From NCBI GenBank assembly GCA_947650365.1, contig CANTAL010000148.1:124001-188000 (forward strand): a stretch of DNA of 64,000 nucleotides, written 5' to 3'. Shown one piece after another: positions 55,179-64,000 of this stretch; the first letter of the stretch is position 1; each line of letters begins with the position of its first letter. The notes beneath the pieces were generated by a model. The model saw nothing but the letters and a program-made list of their open reading frames with translations, made no database searches and was not told where the DNA came from. The position numbers and the translations under genes are program-made. The DNA is from Chamaelirium japonicum (Eukaryota > Streptophyta > Magnoliopsida > Liliales > Melanthiaceae).

Positions 55179-56920
55179 ACGAATGAATTAGAATGGAACA
55201 TGCGAATGAATTAGAATGGATCTCACGAATGAATTAGAATGGATATATTTGAACGAATAAATTAGAATGGATCATATGAATGAATTAGAATGGATCGTAC
55301 GAATGCATTAGAATGGATCGTACAAATGAACTAGAATGGATACATTCGTGCGAATAAGTTCATTCGTACGACTCATTGAATTAGAATGGATTAGAACGCA
55401 TCGTACGATCCATTCTAACTCATTAGAATGGATCATAGGAATGAATTTGAATGGATCGTACGAATGAATTAGAATGGATCGTGCGAATGAATTAGAATGG
55501 ATCGTACGAATGAATTTGAATGGTTACATTCGTACGAATGAATTTGAATGGATCGTACGAATGAATTAGAATGGATCGTACAAATTAGAATGGATCGTGC
55601 GAATGATTAAGAATGGATACATTCGTGCGAATGAATTAGAATAGATCGTGCGAATGAATTAGAATGGATCGTACGAATGAATTAGAATGGATACATTCAT
55701 ACGACTGAATTAGAATGGATCGTGCGAATTAATTAGAATGGATCGTACGAATGAATTTGAATAGATACATTTGTGCGAATGAATCTGAATGGATTGTATG
55801 AATAAATTAGAATGGATCGTACGAATGAATTAGAATGGATCGTACGAATGAATTAGAATAGCTCATACGAATGAATTAGAATGAATTAGAATGGATAGTA
55901 CGAATGAATTAGAATGGATCGTACGAATGAATTAGAATAGATCGTGCGAATGAATTAGAATGGATCGTACAAATGAATTAGAAAGGTTACATTTGTGAGA
56001 ATGAATTAGAATAGATCGTACGAATGGATTAGAATGGATCGTACGAATTGATTAGAATGGATCATACGAATGAATTAGAATGAATCATACAAATGAATTA
56101 GAAAGGTTACATTCGTGAGAATGAATTAGAATGGATCGTGCGAATGAATTAGAATGGATCGTACGAATGGATTAGAATGTATCGTACGAATGAATTAGAA
56201 TGGATCATACAAATGAATTAGAAAGGTTACATTTGCGAGAATGAATTAGAATGGATCGTACGAATGGATTAGAATGGATCGTACGAATGGATTAGAATGG
56301 ATCGTACGAATGGATTAGAATAGATACATTCGTGCGAATGAATTAGAATGGATCATAGGAATGAATTAGAATGGATCGTACGAATGAATTAGAATGGTTA
56401 CATTCGTGCGAATGAATTAGAATGGATCGTACGAATGGATTAGAATGGATCATACGAATGAATTAGAATGGATACATTCGAGCGAATGAATTAGAATAGA
56501 TCATAGGAATGAATTAGAATGGATCATATGAATGAATTAGAATGGATTTTGCGAATGAATTAGAATGGATTGTATGAAAGAATTAGATTGGATCGTACGA
56601 ATGAATTAGAATGGATACATAGGAATGAATTAGAATGGATCGTATGAATGATTCGAGCGAATGAATTAGAATAGATCGTAGGAATGAATTAGAATGGATC
56701 GTACGAAAGAATTAGAATGGATCATAGGAATGAATTAGAATGGATCGTGCAAATGAATTAGAATGGATACATTCGTGCGAATGAATTAGAATGGATCGTA
56801 GGAATGAATTAGAATGGATCGTCCGAATGAATTAGAATGGTTACATTCGTGCGAATGAATTAGAATGGATCGTACGAATGGATTAGAATGGATCGTACGA
56901 ATGGATTAGAATGGATCGTA
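55179..56920 (+). repeat. F block with broken short switches
   Basis: Small reverse scraps lie near 55359-55375 and 55403-55424, each shorter than one monomer, so this stretch has been rearranged repeatedly. Three AAAGGTTACATT-type 28-mers recur near 55980, 56100 and 56220. A partial module lies near 56700-56850. Confidence 0.82.
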
Positions 56921-57513
56921 CTTCTTATTCATTCATACGATCCATTCTCATTCGTTCGTACGATCCATTCTAATTCATTCGTACGATCTATTCTAATTCA
57001 TTCGTATGATCCATTCTAATTCATTCGTACGATCCATTCTAATTCATTCGCACGATCCATTCTAATTCATTCACACGATCCATTCTAATTCATTCGTATG
57101 ATCAATTCTAATTCATTTGTACGATCCATTCTAATTCATTCGTACGATTTATTCTAATTCATTCATACAAATGTATCCATTCTAATTCATTCGTACGATC
57201 CATTCTAATGCATTCGTACGATTCATTCTAATTCATTCACACGATCCATTCTAATTCATTCGTACGATCCATTCTAATTTATTCTTATGATCAATTCTAA
57301 TTCATTCGTACGATCCATTCTAATTCATTCGTACGATCCATTCTAATTCATTCGCATAAATGTATCCATTCTAATTCATTCGTATGATCCATTCTAATGC
57401 ATTCGTACGATTCATTCTAATTCATTCCCACGAATGTATCCATTCTAATTCATTCGCACAATCCATTCAAATCCATTCGTATGATCCATTCTAATCCATT
57501 CTAATTCATTCGC
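56921..57513 (-). repeat. Irregular R block
   Basis: 0.59 kb of R monomers. TAATGCATTCGTACGATTC occurs twice (near 57207 and 57397), the same rare pair seen at the recurrent switch. Confidence 0.84.
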
Positions 57514-57679
57514 ACAAATGAATTAGAGTGGATCGTACAAATGATTTAGAATGGATACATTCGTACGAATGGATTTGAATGGATCGTACGAATGGATTAG
57601 AGTGGATCGTACGAATGGATTAGAATGGATCGTACGAATGAATTAGAATGGATCGTACGAATAAATTAGAATGGATCAT
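57514..57679 (+). repeat. Short F block
   Basis: Seven or so F monomers; two carry GAGTGG instead of GAATGG. It ends in GATCATATCATTCGTAC, an imperfect switch. Confidence 0.83.
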
Positions 57680-58192
57680 ATCATTCGTACGATCCATTCT
57701 ATTCCATTCGTACGATCCATTCTAATCCATTCGTACGATCCATTCTAATTCATTCGTATGATCCATTCTAATTCATTCTCACAAATGTAACCTTTCTAAT
57801 TCATTTGTACGATCCATTCTAATTCATTCGTATGATCCATTCTAATTCATTCATACGATCCATTCTAATTCATTTGCATGAATGTATCCATTCTAATTCA
57901 TTCGTACAATCCATTCTAATTCATTCGCACGATCCATTCTAATTCATTCGTATGATCCATTCTAATTCATTCCTACGATCCATTCTAATTTATTCACACA
58001 AAACATTCATATTCATTCGTACGATCCATTCAAATTCATTCGCATGATCCATTCTAATTCATTCGTACGATCCATTCTAATTCATTCTCACGAATGTAAC
58101 CTTTCTAATTCATTTGTATGATCCATTCTAATTCATTCGCACGATCTATTCTAATTAATTCGCACGATCCATTCTAATTCATTCGTCCGATC
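57680..58192 (-). repeat. Irregular R block
   Basis: Includes the order CATTCGCACG, CGTATG, CCTACG seen at the start of HOR-A R domains. It leaves through GATCTAGAATGG near 58189, a TCTAGA-centred switch rather than a GTAC one. Confidence 0.83.
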
Positions 58193-58633
58193 TAGAATGG
58201 ATCGTGCGAATGAATTAGAATGGATCGTACGAATGCATTAGAATGGATACATTCGTGCGAATGAATTAGAATGGATCATACGAATGAATTAGAATGGATA
58301 CATTTGTGCGAATGAATTTGAATGGATTGCACGAATTGAATTAGAATGGATCGTACGAATGGATTAGAATGGATCGTACGAATGAATTAGAATGGATCAT
58401 ACAAATGAATTAGAAAGGTTACATTCGTGAGAATGAATTAGAATGGATCGTACAAATGAATTAGAATGGATCATGCGAATGAATTTGATTGGATCGTACG
58501 AATGAATAAGAATGTTTTGTGCGAATGAATTAGAATAGATCGTAGGAATGAATTAGAATGGATCATACGAATGAATTAGAATGGATCGTGCGAATGAATA
58601 AGAATGGATTGTACGAATGAATTAGAATGGATA
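58193..58633 (+). repeat. Short F block
   Basis: F monomers with a partial L1-like order (CGTAGG, CATACG, CGTGCG) near 58540-58600. It ends at GGATACATTCTAATTC. Confidence 0.83.
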
Positions 58634-59344
58634 CATTCTAATTCATTCGTATGATCCATTCTAATCCATTCATACGATCCATTCTAATCCATTCGTACGA
58701 TCCATTCTAATCTATTCGTGTGAATGTATCCATTCTAATTTATTCGTACGATCCAGTCTACTTCATTCGTATGATCCATTCTAACTCATTCGCACAAATG
58801 TATCCATTCAAATTTATTCGTACGATCCATTCTAATTAATTCGCACGATCCATTCTAATTCAGTCGTATGAATGTATCCATTTTAATTCATTCTTACGAT
58901 CCATTCTAATTCGTACGATCCATTCTAATTCTTTCATACGATCCATTCTAATTCATTCGCACGAATGTATTCATTCTAATTCATTCGCACGAATGTATCC
59001 ATTCTAATTCATTTGTACGATCCATTCTAATTCATTCGCACGATCCATTCTAATTCATTCGTATGATCCATTCTAATTCATTCGCATGATCCATTCTAAT
59101 TCGTCCGATCCATTCTAATTCATTTGTACGATCCATTCTAATCTATTCGCAGGATCCATTCTAATTCTTTCATATGATCCATTCTAATTCATTCGCACGA
59201 ATGTATCCATTCTAGTTCATTCGTACGCTCCATTCTAATTCATTCGTATACTCCATTCAAATTCATTCGTACGATCCATTCTAATTCATTCGTACAATCT
59301 ATTCTAATTCATTCGTACGAATGTAACCATTCTAATTCATTCGT
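58634..59344 (-). repeat. R block forming one arm of an inverted duplication
   Basis: Contains the rare run CTTTCATATG, CTAGTTCATTC, GTACGCTCC and GTATACTCC near 59165-59262. The reverse complement of this run recurs in the following F block. The right edge is centred on GTAC near 59344. Confidence 0.85.
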
Positions 59345-59774
59345 ACGAATGAATGCATTAGAATGGATTGTACGAATGCATTGTACGAATGAATTAGAAT
59401 GGATACATTTGTACGAATGAATTAGAATGGATCGTGCGAATGAATTAGAATGGATACATTCGTGCGAATGAATTAGAATGAAGCGTACGAATGAATTAGA
59501 ATGGAGCGTACGAATGAACTATAATAGATACATTCGTGCGAATGAATTAGAATGGATCATATGAAAGAATTATAATGGATCGTGCGAATGAATTAGAATG
59601 GATCGTGCGAATGAATTATAATGGATCGTACGAATGAATTAGAATGGATCGTACGAATGAATTAGAATGGATCGTGCGAATGAATTAGAATAGATCATAC
59701 GAATGAATTAAAATGGATACATTATTGAGAATGAATTAGAATAGATTAGAATGGATCGTACGAATGGATTAGAA
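59345..59774 (+). repeat. F block forming the other arm
   Basis: GAAGCGTACG, GGAGCGTACG, GAACTATAATAG and CATATGAAAGAATT near 59477-59570 mirror the rare variants of the preceding R block in reverse order. Confidence 0.85.
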
Positions 59775-60455
59775 TCCATTCTAATTCAATTGTATGATCC
59801 ATTCTAATTCATCGCACGATCTATTCTAATTCATTCACTCGAATGTATCCATTCTAATTCATTCGTACGATCCATTCTAATGCATTCGTACGATCCATTC
59901 TAATTCATTCGTATGATCCATTCTAATTTATTCGTTCAAATATATCCATTCTAATTCTTTCGTACGATCCATTCTAATTCATTCGCACGATCCATTCTAA
60001 TTCATTCGCACGATCCATTCTAATTCATTCGTATGATCAATTCTAATTCATTCGGTGGATCCATTCTAATTCATTCGTACGATACATTCTAATTCATTCG
60101 TACGATCAATTCCAATTCATTCGTACAATCCATTCTAATTCATTCGCACGATCCATTCTAATTCTTTAATATGATCCATTCTAATTCATTCGAATGAATG
60201 TATCTATTCTAGTTCATTCGTACGCTCCATTCTAATTCATTTGTACGCTCCATTCAAATTCATTCGTATGATCCATTCTAATTCATTCGCACGATCCATT
60301 CTAATTCATTCGTCCGATCCACTCTAATTCATTCGCACGAATGTATCCATTCTAATTCATTCACATGATCCATTCTAATTCATTCGTACAAATGTATCCA
60401 TTCTAATTCATTCGTATAATGCGTTCGTACGATCCATTCTAATGCATTCATTCGT
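59775..60455 (-). repeat. R block, second inverted duplication, left arm
   Basis: CTTTAATATG, CTAGTTCATTC and two GTACGCTCC monomers near 60163-60260 repeat the run near 59165-59262, 997 bp away. Confidence 0.85.
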
Positions 60456-61574
60456 ACGAATGAATTAGAATGGTTACATTCGTGCGAATGAATTAGAATA
60501 GATCGTACGAATGAATTAGAATGGATCGTACGAATGAATTAGAATGGATCGTACGAATGAATTAGAATGGATCGTGCGAATGAATTTGAATGGAGCGTAC
60601 GATTGAATTAGAATGGAGCGTACGAATGAACTAGAATGGATACATTCGTGCGAATGAATTAGAATGGATTATATAAAAGAATTAGAATGGATCGTGCAAA
60701 TGGATTAAAATGGATCGTACGAATGAATTAGAATGGATCGGACGAATTAGAATGGATAATGCGAATGAATTAGAATGGATCGTATGAATGAATTAGAATG
60801 GATCGTGCGAATGAATTAGAATGGATCGTACGAATGAATTAGAATGGATCGTACGAATGGATTAGAATGGATCGTACGAATTAGAATGGATCCTGCGAAT
60901 GAATTAGAATAGATCGTATGAATAAATTAGAATGGATCGTACGAATGAATTAGAATGGATCGTACGAATGAATTAGAATGAATTGTATGAATGAATTAGA
61001 ATGGATACATTCGAGCGAATGAATTTTGAATGCATTAGAATGGATACATTCGTGCGAATGAATTAGAATGGATCGTGCGAATGAATTAGAATGGATCGTA
61101 CGAATGAATTAGAATGGATCGTGCGAATGAATTAGAATGGATCGTCTTGCGAATAAATTAGAATGGATCGTATATTCGTGCAAATAACTTAGAATGGATC
61201 ATACGAATGAATTAGAATGGATCGTGCGAATGAATTAGAATGAATCGTACGAATGCAATAGAATGGATCGTACGAATAGATTAGAATGGATCGTACGAAT
61301 GGATTAGAATGGATCGTACGAATGGATTAGAATGGATCGTACGAATGGATTAGAATGGATCGTACGAAGGAATTAGAATTGATACATTTGTGCGAATGAG
61401 TTAGAGTGGATCATACGAATGAATTAGAATGGATCTTACGAATGGATTAGAATGGATCGTAGGAATGGATTAGAATGGATCGTGCGAATGAATTAGAATG
61501 GATCGTGCGAATGAATTAGAATGGATCGTGCGAATGAATTAGAATGGATCGTACGAATGGATTAGAATGGATCA
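60456..61574 (+). repeat. F block, second inverted duplication right arm, then shared segment
   Basis: Two GGAGCGTACG monomers and GAACTAGAATGG near 60590-60640 mirror the R arm near 60163-60260. The rest, from about 60815, is copy 2 of the dispersed segment. It ends on GGATCA/CGATCC near 61574. Confidence 0.85.
60815..61450 (+). repeat. Dispersed 0.6-kb segment, copy 2
   Basis: Partner of 40133-40730. It has one extra monomer near 60890 (CCTGCGAATG) and several extra GAATGGATT monomers near 61320, so the copies differ by whole-monomer changes as well as substitutions. Confidence 0.84.
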
Positions 61575-61957
61575 CGATCCATTCTAATTCATTCGCACGA
61601 TCCATTCTAATTTATTCGTACGATCCATTCTAATTCATTCATACGATCTATTCTTATTCATTCGCACGAATGTATCCAATCTAATTCATTCGCACAATCC
61701 AATCTAATTTATTCGCAAGAATGTATCCATTCTAATTTATTCGTACAATCCAATTTAATTTATTCGTACAAATGTATTCATTCTAATTCATTCGCATGAT
61801 CCATTCTAATTCATTCGTACGATCCATGCTAATTCATTCATACGATCCATTATATTTCATTCCTACGTACGATCCATTCTAATTCATTCACACGATCCAT
61901 TCTAATTCATTTGTACGAATGTATCCATTCTAATTCATTTGCACGATCCATTCTAAT
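61575..61957 (-). repeat. Irregular R block
   Basis: Rather diverged R monomers (CCAATCTAATTTATTCGC, CAATTTAATTTATTCG near 61670-61760) and another CCTACGTACGATCC scar near 61861. It switches at CATTCTAATGGATCG near 61950. Confidence 0.82.
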
Positions 61958-63056
61958 GGATCGTACGAACGAATTAGCATGGATCGTATGAATTAATTAG
62001 AATGGATCGTACGAATGGATTAGAATGGATCGTACGAATAAATTAGAATGGATCGTACGAATGAATTAGAATGGATTGTACGAATGAATTAGAATGGATA
62101 CATACAAATGAATTAGAAAGGTTACATTCGTGAGAATGAATTAGAATGGATCGTAGGAATGAATTAGAATGGATCGTACGAATAAATTAGAATGGTTACA
62201 TTCGAGCGAATGAATTAGAATGGATCGTACGAATGAATTAGAATGGATCGTACGAATGAATTAGAATTGATCATACGAATAAATTAGAATGGATCGTGCG
62301 AATGAATTAGAATGGATCGTACGAATGAATTAGAATGGATTGGAATGGATTGTACGAATGAATTAGAATGGATCATACGAATGAATTAGAATGGATCGTA
62401 CAAATGAATTAGAATGGATCGTGCGAATGAATTAGAATGGATCGTACGAATGAATTAGAATGGATTCGTACGAATGAATTAGAATGGATCGTATGAATGT
62501 ATTAGAATGGATCGTATGAATTAGAATGGGTCGTACGAATGAATTAGAATGGTTACATTCCACCGAATGAGTTAAAATGGATCATACGAACGAATTAGAA
62601 TGGATCGTACGAATACATTAGAATGGATCGTATGAATGAATTAGAATGAATCGTACAAATGAATTAGAAATGGATCGTACGAATGAATTAGAATGGTTAC
62701 ATTTGTGCGAATGAATTAGAATGGATCTTACGAATGGATTAGAATGGATCGTACGAATGAATTAGAATGGATCGTACGAATGGATTAGAATGGATCGTAC
62801 GAATGGATTAGAATGGATCGTACAAATGGATTAGAATGGATCGTACGAATGAATTAGAATGGATCATATAAAAGAATTAGAATGGATCGTGCGAATGAAT
62901 TAGAATGGATCGTGCGAATGAATTAGAATGAATCGTACGAACGAATTAGAATGGATCGTACGAACGAATTAGAATGGATCGTATGAACGAATTAGAATGG
63001 ATCATATGAACGAATTATAATGGATCGTACGAATGAATAAGAATGGATACATTCGT
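61958..63056 (+). repeat. Irregular F block
   Basis: Includes a CCACCGAATGAGTT variant at 62550, fused to a GGTTACATT 28-mer, and a four-monomer run of CGAACG/TGAACG variants near 62935-63020. The right edge is centred on GTAC at 63056/63057. Confidence 0.83.
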
Positions 63057-63503
63057 ACGATCCATTCTAATTCATTCGTACGATCCATTCTAATCCATTC
63101 GTACGATCCATTCTAATCCATTCGTACGATCCATTCTAATTCATTCGTATGATCAATTCTAATTTATTCGCGCGATCTATTCAAATTCATTTGTACGATC
63201 CATTCTAATTCATTCGTACTCTAATTCATTCGCACGATCCATTCTAATTCATTCGTACGATCTATTCTAATTCATTCGTATAATCCACTCTAATTTATTC
63301 GTTCAAATATATCCATTCTAATTCATTCGTACGATCCATTCTAATTCATTGGCACGATCCATTCTAATTCATTCCTACGATCCATCTAATTCATTCGTAT
63401 GATCAATTCTAATTCATTCGCACGATCCATTCTAATTCATTTGTACGATCTATTCTAATTCATTCGTACGATCCATTCTAATTCATTCGTACGATCCATT
63501 CTA
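63057..63503 (-). repeat. Irregular R block
   Basis: R monomers with a truncated piece CGTACTCTAATTC near 63217. It leaves at CATTCTAAAATGAGTTAG near 63500. Confidence 0.82.
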
Positions 63504-64000
63504 AAATGAGTTAGAATGGATCATACGAATGAATTAGAATAGATCGTACGAATGAATTAGAATGGATTGTGCGAATGAATTAGAATGGAACATATAAATG
63601 AATAAGAATGGATCGTACGAATGAATTAGAATGGATCGTGCGAATGAATTTCAATGGATCGTACAAATGAATTAGAATGGATCGTACGAATGAATTAGAA
63701 TGGATACATTCGTGCGAATGGATTAGAATGGATCGTTGGAATGAATTAGAATGGATCGTACGAATAAATTAGAGTGGTTACATTCATGTGAATGAATTAG
63801 AATGGATCGTACGTAGGAATGAATTAGAATGGATCGTACGAATGAATTAGAATGGATCGTACGAATGGATTAGAATGGATCGTGCGAATGAATTAGAATG
63901 GATCGTATGAATAAATTAGAATGGATCGTACGAATGAATTAAAATGGATACATTTGTGCGAATGAATTAGAATGGATCATACGATCTAATTAGAATGGAT
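63504..64000 (+). repeat. Irregular F block running off the window
   Basis: F monomers to the end. CGTACGTAGGAATG near 63808 is a small duplication scar. The last bases (CATACGATCTAATTAGAATGG) hint at another tiny switch. The array continues beyond the window. Confidence 0.82.

Larger units (their letters stand above)
1..64000. repeat. 23/28-bp satellite array filling the window
   Basis: Every line of the window is made of one monomer family. The commonest form is 23 bp: a 10-bp half GAATGAATTA and a 13-bp half GAATGGATCGTAC, both starting with GAATG. It has 6 G and 2 C, about 35% GC, and is strongly strand-asymmetric. A second class is 28 bp, with ACATT inserted after GGAT and usually ending CGTGC or CGAGC. 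Rare lengths also occur: 13 bp (10-bp half lost, e.g. 991-1003), 19 bp (near 1660) and 20 bp (near 625). I saw no interruption by unrelated sequence. No gene, RNA gene or mobile element can be supported. This is typical of eukaryotic heterochromatic satellite; the species cannot be inferred. Confidence 0.98.

Noticed and set aside
1-64000. CRISPR array, because of regular short repeats
   Set aside because: There are no unique spacers: repeat and 'spacer' are the same monomer family with no separation, and array size and inversions do not fit.
1-64000. Telomeric repeats or a known centromere protein box
   Set aside because: No run of TTAGGG, TTTAGGG or TTAGG and no CENP-B-box-like sequence was seen; TTAG occurs only as part of AATTAGAATGG.

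Overview
The whole 64 kb is one block of satellite DNA. I found no credible gene, RNA gene, transposon or other unique sequence. Everything is built from a 23-bp monomer (a 10-bp half GAATGAATTA followed by a 13-bp half GAATGGATCGTAC) and a 28-bp class with ACATT inserted after GGAT. This points to eukaryotic constitutive heterochromatin (centromeric, pericentromeric, subtelomeric or a sex/B chromosome). The sequence alone does not identify the species; the CATTC/GAATG flavour recalls human satellites 2/3, but the monomer is different. Below, 'F' means GAATGAATTA... reads on the + strand and 'R' means its reverse complement does. Switch coordinates were read by eye and are good to about 10 bp.

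Layout. (1) 1-35536: higher-order repeat A (HOR-A), with a full unit of about 7.9 kb. Units are anchored on a unique R-to-F junction at 4471, 12378, 18310, 24241 and 27659. Spacings are 7907 (full), 5932 and 5931 (two short-form units), 3418 (an internally deleted unit), then a near-full last unit. Each full unit is about 6.15 kb of F with three small R islets, then about 1.76 kb of R. (2) 35537-42960: irregular F and R blocks with no long period, but with recurring short modules. (3) 42961-51511: higher-order repeat B (HOR-B), four nearly identical units spaced 2151, 2128 and 2151 bp. Each unit holds about eight F/R switches. (4) 51512-64000: irregular blocks of alternating orientation, including a doubled inverted duplication at about 59.1-60.8 kb and a 0.6-kb segment shared with 40.1-40.7 kb.

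How it fits together. There are at least four nested levels: GAATG subrepeats, 23/28-bp monomers, a module of about 190 bp with a fixed order of variant monomers found in both orientations, and 2.15-kb and 7.9-kb HORs. Orientation flips roughly a hundred times in the window. Many flips lie exactly on the palindromic GTAC in the monomer, giving perfect or near-perfect palindromes of up to 44 bp. Some inverted arms share rare variants, so they look like true inverted duplications. Units differ by whole-monomer gains and losses and by CpG-type transitions, as expected for unequal exchange or conversion plus cytosine methylation. The most interesting signal is this inversion-rich, multi-level architecture; no gene-based system is visible.
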